Source: Croceibacterium_B sp035470785 (GTDB lineage Bacteria; Pseudomonadota; Alphaproteobacteria; Sphingomonadales; Sphingomonadaceae). From it: a stretch of 23,285 nucleotides of DNA. Positions 17,501-23,285 of this stretch are shown piece by piece. Position 1 is the first letter of the stretch. Every line of letters begins with the position of its first letter. The notes under the pieces were generated by a model. The model did no database searches, was not told the origin of the DNA, and was given only the letters and a program-made list of their open reading frames with translations. The stretch covers positions 1-23,285 of the forward strand of contig DATIQN010000063.1 in assembly GCA_035470785.1 (NCBI GenBank), in the 5' to 3' direction. A program made the translations under genes and the position numbers.

Positions 17501-18522
17501 ATGTGGCGACCAGGAACGCGACGTGCATGGCGCTGCCGACCGACCAGTCGATCGCGCCCACACGCAACACGCCGGCGATGCGTGCCGCGAACCACGAGCA
17601 GGACTTCCTGCCGATCTACCACTACGCGGCGATCACCGATTCCGAGGAAGGTCTGATCCTGGTCAACGTGGACACGTTGTCGGATCGCGAGTTCCGAAAC
17701 AACAAGCTCAAGCGCGCGGTGACCTGGAACCCGGACGGCGTGCTCAACGGCGCCCGACATATCGTGCTGGCCGGCGAGGTGGCCTACATCACCGCCGCCA
17801 AGGGCCTGGTGGTGGTCGATCTGGTCGATCCGCTGCACCCGAAGCTCGCCGCAGTGCGCCCGCTGATCGATGCGCGCGCGAGCGCGATTCAGTTCCGTTA
17901 CCTGTGGGTGACCGACCGGGAGGGGCTCAAGCTGTTCGACGTCACCAACCTGCGCAATCCGGTGGCGGTGCCGTCCGGCACGGTGCCGCTGGCCGACGCA
18001 CGACGGGTCTACCTCGCACGCACGTATGCCTACGTCGCGGCCAAGAAGGACGGGCTTGTGATCGTCAACGTGACGAATCCCCTGCAACCCAAAGTCTATC
18101 GCAAGGAAACTTTCGGCGGGAAGCTCGACGACGCCGAAGACGTCATCGTCGGTACGACCAACGCTTCGCTGTTCGCCTACGTCGCCGATGGAGTGAACGG
18201 GTTGAAGGTGATCCAGCTGACTTCCCCCGACAGCCAGCCGAACTTCTACGGCTTCTCCCCCGCACCCAAGCCCGAGTTGATCGCCTGGGCGAAGACTCCG
18301 TCACCCGCGCTCGCAATGTCGAAGGGTCTCGACCGCGACCGCGCGGTCGACGAGACCGGCGGCCAGATCGCCATTTTCGGCCGCATCGGCTCGCGCCCGT
18401 TCACGCGCAGCGAGATGGAACGGCTGTTCCTGACCAGCAAGGGCGTGCCGTGGAAGGTCAGCGACGAGGTCGACATGAACGCCTGGGTGCCCGGACAGGG
18501 GCCGCTGCTGGCGCACAACTGA
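14563..18522 (+). CDS. Decahaem cytochrome c fused to an LVIVD-repeat beta-propeller
   Basis: This is a 1319-residue exported protein with signal peptide (about 1-27). Ten CXXCH motifs begin at residues 59, 81, 159, 334, 403, 554, 581, 700, 711 and 817. The haem part spans about 55-825. From about 930 to 1230 the sequence changes to repeats of the form 'Tyr-x-Tyr-Val-Ala ... Gly-Leu-x-Val-Val-Asp-Leu-x-Asp-Pro', e.g. Leu-Val-Val-Val-Asp-Leu-Val-Asp-Pro and Leu-Val-Ile-Val-Asn-Val-Thr-Asn-Pro. This is the LVIVD repeat that builds propeller-like surface domains. No lipobox or C-terminal anchor is seen. ATG 14563 overlaps the barrel stop by 1 nt (TGATG). It is probably the terminal, perhaps surface-exposed, redox protein of the operon, with the propeller for partner or surface binding (inference). 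Confidence 0.88.
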   Translation: MRGGRLLALLALLLAFAVAGSAQLSAAEGEKAVERHYVTAPSAPQEETLARMAAKSSGCVSCHTASDAPTMHTTPAVHLGCADCHGGDATVIGDANLAHDNPAYVAARDRAHVLPRYPGSWHYPDSANPKESYTLLNREAPEFVRFVNPSDYRVAREACGACHVEQIEAAERSLMSNAAMFWAAAAYNNGILPFKTAALGEAYTRDGQPAKVVSPGNPPGTVTDKQKARGALAELYPLPTWQVVPPSDVFRVFEQGGRTINPSFPEIGNPNSSGSIQKLEEPGRPDLRQSNRGPGTGLRVAIAVLNLHKTRLNDPYMWFMGTNDQPGDYRHSGCAGCHVVYANSREPRESLTYAQYGRDGQTITVDPTIANDHGALREPGKPEGESGHPLQHVFTRSIPTSQCMTCHMHQPNIFLNSFLGYTMWDYEADAPKMWPEKQKYPTAEERLNVLERNPEGAAPKGKWADVDFLRNVHDLNPQLKDTQFADYHGHGWNFRAVFKRDREGNLLDADGKIVSPDDPQKWRKDGEGAFVPPGVNPGKAVHLMDIHAEKGMQCADCHFEHDSHGSGLIMSEVASAIEIGCKDCHGTADAYPTLLTSGPAAPPKGHDLSLLRNPDGQRRFEWTYDSMGRKQLIQRSIVDPKLEWRVSLVKDSVDPSNPHFNAKAARAKLMSKLGAEDGKFAFGLGIAPGERAHKDGEMACFTCHLSWTTSCGGCHLPIEANWKTATHHYEGETTRNFATYNPQVARDEMFQLGVHQNTKGNEIAPVRSSSALVLSSTNINRERIYVQQPPISAVGFSSQAFAPHFPHTVRTTETKTCSDCHLSANDDNNAIMAQLMLLGTNYVNFVGLNAWTGLAGGFEAVRVTEWDEPQAVLGSYLHKYAYPDYYRQFVEGNGRELKDWTRGETLDKKLSGETHPLERFQNVVKGTGDKVGCLQLRGEYMYVAQGKGGFEVYDVASIANKGVSEKILSGPFSPLGHDTHVATRNATCMALPTDQSIAPTRNTPAMRAANHEQDFLPIYHYAAITDSEEGLILVNVDTLSDREFRNNKLKRAVTWNPDGVLNGARHIVLAGEVAYITAAKGLVVVDLVDPLHPKLAAVRPLIDARASAIQFRYLWVTDREGLKLFDVTNLRNPVAVPSGTVPLADARRVYLARTYAYVAAKKDGLVIVNVTNPLQPKVYRKETFGGKLDDAEDVIVGTTNASLFAYVADGVNGLKVIQLTSPDSQPNFYGFSPAPKPELIAWAKTPSPALAMSKGLDRDRAVDETGGQIAIFGRIGSRPFTRSEMERLFLTSKGVPWKVSDEVDMNAWVPGQGPLLAHN

Positions 18523-18532
18523 GCGGCGACGC

Positions 18533-19381
18533 TTACTCGCGCTCCGCCATCATGTCGCTGATCATCGCCTGGTGCGCGCTGGTGTAGTGCGCCAGCACGC
18601 GCCACTCGGAAATCCGCTCGTAATGCGTGACCAGGTTCGTGCCGTCCCAGCGATGGAGGGCGTAGGTCGGCGGCTCGGTAGTGATCAGGTCGCGCCCATC
18701 GGGACGGGCGCGATCGACCGGGCGGACGTCCATCGCAACCAGCGGCGCCACCGATGCGGTGACGCACAGCGGAATACCTTCGAACGTCGCCGCCAGCGGG
18801 CGGTGCAGGTGGCCGCAGTGGATCGCCAGCACCTGCTCGCGCCCGCGCAGCGCAGCGCCAGCGCGGCGGACCCACGGCTCATCGGGACCGGGGTCCATCC
18901 AGTCGATTCCGCTGACCACAGGCGGGTGGTGCATGAAGATCAGCGTCGGCGTGTCAGGCGCCTCGTCGAGCCGGGCCTCGAGCCAGGCCTGCCGCCGCTC
19001 GCAGAACGCTCCTCCATGGCGCCCTTCCTCGAGCGTATCGAGCAACACGATCCGCAAGCCTTCCTGCTCGATGACGTACTGCAGGTAATCGTCCTCGGTC
19101 TGCACTTGCGGAAAGGCGTGGAGCAGCTCGGCGCGCAAGTCGTGGTTGCCGCACATCGGCCAGATCGGGAACGGGCAATCGGCGAGCAGCTCGGCGGTGC
19201 GCTCGTAGCTCTCGCGGTCGCCGTGGTCGGCAATGTCGCCGCTCAGCACCAGCATGTCGGGCCGGTTCGGCGAATCGAGGATGCGCGCAAGGGTGGCGCG
19301 GAAGCGCTGCCGGTTGAGCTCCTCCGGCTTCTCGTCAGGCGCGAAGCCGATATGGATATCGGTCATCTGCGCGATCAGCAT
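18533..19381 (-). CDS. Metallophosphoesterase, CpdA-like (class III cyclic-nucleotide phosphodiesterase family)
   Basis: This is a 282-residue cytoplasmic enzyme with a complete two-metal site: Asp8-x-His10, Gly48-Asp49, Gly-Asn79-His80-Asp81, His151-His152-Pro-Pro and Gly190-His191-Leu-His193. This set and the length match CpdA-type enzymes that hydrolyse 3',5'-cAMP, though family members also act on other phosphodiesters, so the substrate is not proven. It starts 25 bp after the stop of the FHA-cytochrome gene, with GGGGGG upstream of ATG 19381, and is the last gene of the minus-strand operon. The operon also encodes a protein with cyclic-nucleotide-binding domains, which makes a cyclic nucleotide the natural guess. 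Its stop is 10 bp from that of the convergent decahaem gene. Confidence 0.85.
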   Translation of the reverse strand: MLIAQMTDIHIGFAPDEKPEELNRQRFRATLARILDSPNRPDMLVLSGDIADHGDRESYERTAELLADCPFPIWPMCGNHDLRAELLHAFPQVQTEDDYLQYVIEQEGLRIVLLDTLEEGRHGGAFCERRQAWLEARLDEAPDTPTLIFMHHPPVVSGIDWMDPGPDEPWVRRAGAALRGREQVLAIHCGHLHRPLAATFEGIPLCVTASVAPLVAMDVRPVDRARPDGRDLITTEPPTYALHRWDGTNLVTHYERISEWRVLAHYTSAHQAMISDMMAERE

Positions 19382-19406
19382 CGCCCCGGTCCCCCCAAAG
19401 CCGCCA

Positions 19407-21134
19407 TCACTGGTCTTCTCGCAGGGCGATCAGATCAGCCTTCGCCGGCGCCCCCTGCCGCGGATGATAGCTATGACACATCGCGCACCCCGATGGCACC
19501 TTCGCTTTGCGCGAATCTTCACCGAGGTGACACTCGCGGCACTTGGAAATTCCCGGCAGCAGCAGGTCGGACGAGTTCTGTGAGGTGCTGGCCGCGTGGC
19601 ACGAGGCGCATTTTTCCTGCTTGTGATCGGCGTGGCTGAACCAGCCGTGCGCGAAGTACCGGCTGTGTTGCAGCACCGGCATCACGCCAAGGCGGCCGCC
19701 GGTGCTGGTTGGAATGTGGCATTCACCGCACACGCCCTTGGTCGACATGGCGGCAGCGACGACGCCGCTTCCGCCGGTGAAGTTGCTGTAATACGTGCCG
19801 CCCGGCGCATATTCGCCCGGGCGGCGGCGGCCGGTGATGACCGGCGGACGCGGCGACCGGTCGGCAGCGATCAGATCCGCCTGCATTTGCGCGATGTCGC
19901 CATGGCGTAGCGTGCGGAATGTCGAGCCGACTTTGTCGTAAACCAGGCTGTGACACGCCTCGCAATCGCGCTCCATGTTCACCGGCAGGTAGCGCACGCT
20001 GTCGGCGGTGAGGCGGTGACAATCCTTGCAGTCGAGTGCGCGGCCGTACCCGTGAGCGGAGCCGATGGTGGATGCCATTTTGGCGACGCCACCGCGCGGA
20101 TCGAGGTGCATCTCATGCGGGAAGCGCAGGCCGTCCCACTCCTTCGGATGCGCGTCGAGCGAGACGCGCACCGGCTTCGACTGCTTCGGCGAGGTCTCGA
20201 TCAGGGCGGCGAATTGCGGGTGAAGTTCGCCGAAGTCCGAGGCGTTGCCGATCGTTGTGTCCTTCAGCCGCTTGTCGAGCGTGCCGTGGCAATCGGCGCA
20301 GAACTTCTGCCGGGTCGGCGCCATCCGCCCGGCGCCCTGGTGCTCGGTGTGGCAATCGGTGCACGCTCCCGGGCCCGGCTTGTTGAAAATCGTGGCGACC
20401 GCGCGCTGGAATCCTTCGCCCCAGCTCATCGGCCCGCGCGCCGCTATCAGCTTGGCGTGGGCGGCATGGTCGCCGATATCGGTGTGGCACGCGAGGCAGG
20501 CGCTATCGCGCACCGCGACGAAGGCCTTCACGTGGCAGGCTTCGCAATTCTTCTCGAGGGCATGATGCGGGTCGCTCAGCGCGCCGGGCGTCCAGCTGGC
20601 GTCCATTATCACTGCGCCGGGCCGGTCGATGGTCGGCTTGACCGGCGTGCGGGTCAGGTGCGTGTAGATCGGCACCGCCAGGAACGCGATCAGGATTGCC
20701 ACCAGCGCGAGCCACGCCACTCCGCGCTTGTGCGGCAGGACGCTGGCCAGCGCGAAGCCGCTCACCGCCTCGCTGCGGCGGCCTTCCTTACCCTGTCCGC
20801 TGCGGATGGTGATCGCGACGACGCCGTTCTCCGACGAGAACTCGAGGCGGTAAGAGCCGAGCTCGAGCTCCGCTCCTTCGCGCGGCGCAATCGTCGCACT
20901 GGTGGTGGTTCGCCCGTCGAGAGTGAAGCCGAGCGTGCCTAGCGCTTCGAGCCGCAGCTGCCCTCCAGGCGCCTCCGAGACGGATACGTGTCTCTGCTCG
21001 ATCGCCAGGTCGGGCAGGTGGATGTCGTTCTCGGCCGCGCGGCCGATCGTCAGCGTATCCTGCTCGATCTCGCGCTCGCGGACGATCTCGCGGCCGACGG
21101 CGGTCTGGTCGATGGTGCGGATGCGGAAGGTCAT
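19407..21134 (-). CDS. FHA-domain, single-pass membrane decahaem cytochrome c
   Basis: This is a 575-residue protein of unusual make-up. Residues 1-110 form an FHA domain (Thr-Ile-Gly31-Arg32, then Asp-Ile-His-Leu-Pro-Asp at 37-42), which would lie in the cytoplasm. The normally conserved Ser of the Ser-x-Arg-His pThr-binding motif is replaced: Ile-Glu46-Gln47-Arg48-His49. One membrane helix (about 139-158) follows, then about 415 periplasmic residues with ten CXXCH motifs beginning at 197, 213, 258, 279, 369, 391, 469, 509, 532 and 550. Probable role: periplasmic electron-transfer arm of the inner-membrane complex, with the FHA domain as a cytoplasmic docking or sensing module. ATG 21134 is 7 bp after the stop of the dihaem-b gene; clearly one operon. 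Confidence 0.88.
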   Translation of the reverse strand: MTFRIRTIDQTAVGREIVREREIEQDTLTIGRAAENDIHLPDLAIEQRHVSVSEAPGGQLRLEALGTLGFTLDGRTTTSATIAPREGAELELGSYRLEFSSENGVVAITIRSGQGKEGRRSEAVSGFALASVLPHKRGVAWLALVAILIAFLAVPIYTHLTRTPVKPTIDRPGAVIMDASWTPGALSDPHHALEKNCEACHVKAFVAVRDSACLACHTDIGDHAAHAKLIAARGPMSWGEGFQRAVATIFNKPGPGACTDCHTEHQGAGRMAPTRQKFCADCHGTLDKRLKDTTIGNASDFGELHPQFAALIETSPKQSKPVRVSLDAHPKEWDGLRFPHEMHLDPRGGVAKMASTIGSAHGYGRALDCKDCHRLTADSVRYLPVNMERDCEACHSLVYDKVGSTFRTLRHGDIAQMQADLIAADRSPRPPVITGRRRPGEYAPGGTYYSNFTGGSGVVAAAMSTKGVCGECHIPTSTGGRLGVMPVLQHSRYFAHGWFSHADHKQEKCASCHAASTSQNSSDLLLPGISKCRECHLGEDSRKAKVPSGCAMCHSYHPRQGAPAKADLIALREDQ

Positions 21135-21141
21135 CGCCGCG

Positions 21142-22011
21142 CTACCAGTAGTAGAACACGCTGACGATGTGCGCGGTCAGCGCGCCGAGGAGCGCGATGG
21201 CCGCCGGCACGTGGACGTAGAGCCAGACCTCGAGCATCGCCTTGAGCCGCATGTGCCGCCGGATCTGCTGCAGTTGCGCCATCCGGCGGCCGAGCAGCGC
21301 GCGGACGCGCTCTTCGGCCTCACTGCGGTCGGCGATGCCGGCGAATGCGGCGATGGCGGCTTCGGTGCGGCAATCGCGGTAGCGGCCCGACAGTCGCGTG
21401 ACGACGCCGTAGCCGAAAGGATCCTGGTCAAGCGCGGCGATCACCCGGTCGGCTTCGTCGCGCCCGAGCGGCTGCGCGGCCTGCTCCAGTTGGCGGTCGA
21501 TCGCGGCGAGCGCTTCGACCATTTCCCGCCGCGTCATCTCTCGCCGGTCGTTGCTCAGCGCCGTCGGCAGCATCGCATAGACGACGATCCCGTAGACGCC
21601 CGAGGCGATCACCAGGATCATCAGCGCATAGGCCAGCGTGTGGACGTTCCAGCCGAACTGGAACCCGGTGTGCAGCGTGGCGATAACGATCAGTGCCAGC
21701 CCGAGATAGACGTGCGCGCTGGTCCACGCCTTGAGCGACCAGCGTCCCGGCGTCATCGCCCGCTTGCGCACGCCGAGCAGCGACAACCACACGATCAGCA
21801 GCGCGCCGATCGTGCCGAGCGTATACCCGTACCAGCTGCCGCCGTTGGGCCGCGGTTTCACGTCGGCCAGGGCGTAGCCGAGAATGGCGATCAGCGAGAC
21901 GGCCAGCGCGATCTTGAACCAGCGCATGCGCCGGTGGACGAAGAAGCCCTCGTGGTCGGAATCGCGCCGCCGCTCGTGCAGCTCGAATTCCCGGCCCCCC
22001 GCGGTCGCCAT
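21142..22011 (-). CDS. Dihaem b-type cytochrome membrane subunit
   Basis: This is a 289-residue membrane protein with five predicted helices (about 32-49, 62-80, 97-116, 124-147 and 261-287). Helix 3 has His100 and His114, and helix 5 has His267 and His281. Each pair is separated by 13 residues, the H-x13-H arrangement by which two helices of cytochrome b-like proteins hold two stacked haems. A 110-residue soluble, charged insert separates helices 4 and 5. It probably moves electrons across the inner membrane between quinone or the iron-sulfur protein and the decahaem cytochrome (inference). The start is ATG 22011, overlapping the upstream stop by 1 nt (TAATG). A longer frame running back to 22536 is an antisense-like extension inside the ferredoxin gene and is rejected. 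Confidence 0.82.
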   Translation of the reverse strand: MATAGGREFELHERRRDSDHEGFFVHRRMRWFKIALAVSLIAILGYALADVKPRPNGGSWYGYTLGTIGALLIVWLSLLGVRKRAMTPGRWSLKAWTSAHVYLGLALIVIATLHTGFQFGWNVHTLAYALMILVIASGVYGIVVYAMLPTALSNDRREMTRREMVEALAAIDRQLEQAAQPLGRDEADRVIAALDQDPFGYGVVTRLSGRYRDCRTEAAIAAFAGIADRSEAEERVRALLGRRMAQLQQIRRHMRLKAMLEVWLYVHVPAAIALLGALTAHIVSVFYYW

Positions 22012-23285
22012 TAGTCGGCGTCCTCGGCGAGTTTGGTGAAGGTGAGGAATTTTTCGGGCCCGACACGGATCGCAGCGCCGGTGGGGCAGGCGCGCACGCA
22101 GGCCGGGCCGCCGTCGATCCCGGAGCACATGTCGCACTTGATAGCGAACTTGCCGACCTCCTTGCCTTCTTTCTCGGCCGCCTTCTTGCGCCAGGAATAG
22201 CTTGCCTCGCCGGGACCGGGACCGGCGCCGAACAGAAGCCACGTCAACAACGGCGGCTTCTTCGGCGGCTTGGCGTCCATCCGGATCACGCCGTAAGGGC
22301 AATTGCGCTGGCAGTTGCCGCAGCCGATGCAGGTGTCGTCGATGAACACCTCGCCGTCGGGCCCGCGCTTGATCGCGTTGGGCGGGCAATCGGCCATGCA
22401 GTGCGGGTGTTCGCAGTGGCGGCAGCTGGTCGGCACATGGAGGTGGGCGTAAGTCCTGCCGGCTTCGCGATCGAGGCGCGAGAGGCCGTCGTGGCTGTCG
22501 GCGCAGGCCTTCTCGCAGTTGTCGCAGCCGACGCACAGCGTTTCGTCGATCAGCAGCACGTCGGTCGCTTCGCCGATGCCGTTGTCGACCAGGAACTGCG
22601 CCGTCTCGGAATACATGTCGACCGCGCCGCCGAAGCTGTCCTTGCGGTCCTCGATGAACTGGTTGACCTTGCGCCGCCCGGCCATGTCCGCGAGTGCCTT
22701 TTCGCGCAGCTTGGGCTTCTTTTCGAGCAGCGCGGTGAACGCATCGCCCGGCAGGCGCACCACCTCCGACTTGATCGCCGCCTTGACCGTGGCGGTGCGT
22801 TTCGAGCCGTCGATCACCGCCATTTCGCCGAAGTACGAGCCGGCGGGCAGGTAGCTGAGGAACACCTGCCGCCCGCCGATATCCTTCTCGACGATCATCG
22901 AGCCGCGGCGGATCACGTAGATGTCTTTGTCGTCGGCGCCTTCGGTGATGACCACTTCGCCCGCGCGCTTGTCCTGCACCTCGGCCTTCTCGACCAGCTC
23001 GGCGACGTCTTCGCGCGTCAGGCCCGAGCCGAACATCTGCAGCAGCTGGCGCTCGATAGCGATGCGGTTCACCGCGCGGGCGGCGGCCGGCACGGTGGCC
23101 ATCAGCTTGAGCGCGGCGTTGCGCGACAGCTCGATCGCCAAGGTCGGCCCGGCGGCGCGAATCGTCGCGCCGCGGCGGCGGCCGGAGATCAGCCCGACTT
23201 CGCCGAAGATCGAACCCTGCTCGATCGGCACGGTCGCATTCGCGCCGACCTCGACCAGCACCGAGCCTTCGGCAATGCCGAACAT
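22011..23285 (-). CDS. Cyclic-nucleotide-binding domain / four-cluster ferredoxin fusion, 5' end outside window
   Basis: 424 residues are visible and the frame continues past the right edge; the Met at 23285 is almost certainly internal because it falls within a domain. Numbering from it, the end of one cyclic-nucleotide-binding domain is seen (Phe27-Gly-Glu-Val), then a complete second one (about 88-200) with Phe152-Gly-Glu-Met and the phosphate-cassette Arg163-Thr-Ala. A DmsB/NrfC-like module follows with four Cys quartets: 251/254/257/261, 288/291/296/300, 319/322/325/329 and 384/387/396/400, enough for four [4Fe-4S] clusters. No signal peptide or membrane helix is seen, so it acts at the cytoplasmic face. 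It is the first visible gene of the operon and likely the electron entry or exit partner of the dihaem b subunit, gated by a cyclic nucleotide (inference). Confidence 0.88.
   Translation of the reverse strand: MFGIAEGSVLVEVGANATVPIEQGSIFGEVGLISGRRRGATIRAAGPTLAIELSRNAALKLMATVPAAARAVNRIAIERQLLQMFGSGLTREDVAELVEKAEVQDKRAGEVVITEGADDKDIYVIRRGSMIVEKDIGGRQVFLSYLPAGSYFGEMAVIDGSKRTATVKAAIKSEVVRLPGDAFTALLEKKPKLREKALADMAGRRKVNQFIEDRKDSFGGAVDMYSETAQFLVDNGIGEATDVLLIDETLCVGCDNCEKACADSHDGLSRLDREAGRTYAHLHVPTSCRHCEHPHCMADCPPNAIKRGPDGEVFIDDTCIGCGNCQRNCPYGVIRMDAKPPKKPPLLTWLLFGAGPGPGEASYSWRKKAAEKEGKEVGKFAIKCDMCSGIDGGPACVRACPTGAAIRVGPEKFLTFTKLAEDAD

Noticed and set aside
16708..18087. Minus-strand frame of 459 codons
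   Set aside because: Antisense of the decahaem-propeller gene, which has ten haem motifs and LVIVD repeats.
21142..22536. Longer version of the dihaem-b protein starting at 22536
   Set aside because: The extra residues are an Arg/Pro-rich reading of the ferredoxin gene in another frame; the TAATG overlap at 22011 gives a natural start.

Overview
The window is GC-rich, densely packed bacterial DNA. Protein style and gene content point to an alphaproteobacterium, most likely a sphingomonad or erythrobacter relative (inference; no rRNA or tRNA gene is present to prove it). Every protein-coding call rests on reading the translation; no database search was possible.

Layout. (1) 1-3331, minus strand: a partial secreted discoidin-like protein that runs off the left edge, a multi-pass membrane protein resembling GT-C glycosyltransferases, two inverted repeats, and a small conserved Cys-rich protein. 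(2) About 3340-6650: mobile and prophage debris. It holds a holin pseudogene (one nonsense codon and two frameshifts), four small hypothetical or phage-type genes, and an IS1595-family insertion sequence flanked by a 10-bp direct repeat. (3) 6648-8535: a lone Pycsar-effector-type (DUF5706/PycTM-like) membrane protein convergent with an NADP-type glutamate dehydrogenase (gdhA). (4) 8681-18522, plus strand: five genes joined by 1- or 4-nt stop/start overlaps, encoding a small exported protein, a pentahaem cytochrome c, a lipoprotein with two HbpS/GlcG-like domains, an outer-membrane beta-barrel, and a 1319-residue decahaem cytochrome fused to an LVIVD-repeat beta-propeller. (5) 18533-23285, minus strand, convergent with block 4 and only 10 bp from it: in transcription order a protein with cyclic-nucleotide-binding domains fused to a four-cluster ferredoxin module (N-terminus outside the window), a dihaem-b-type membrane protein, a single-pass FHA-domain decahaem cytochrome, and a CpdA-like metallophosphoesterase.

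How they may work together (inference). Blocks 4 and 5 read as one envelope-spanning redox system with 25 predicted c-type haems. The cytoplasmic iron-sulfur protein would exchange electrons with the dihaem b subunit. That would feed, or draw from, the FHA-anchored decahaem cytochrome in the periplasm. The pentahaem protein could shuttle electrons to an outer-membrane barrel plus a decahaem-propeller protein. The signalling domains (cyclic-nucleotide-binding, FHA) sit on the redox subunits themselves, and a putative cyclic-nucleotide phosphodiesterase is in the same operon, so direct second-messenger control of electron flow is plausible. Direction of flow and the external donor or acceptor cannot be told from sequence. 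This is the best candidate in the window for an undescribed system.
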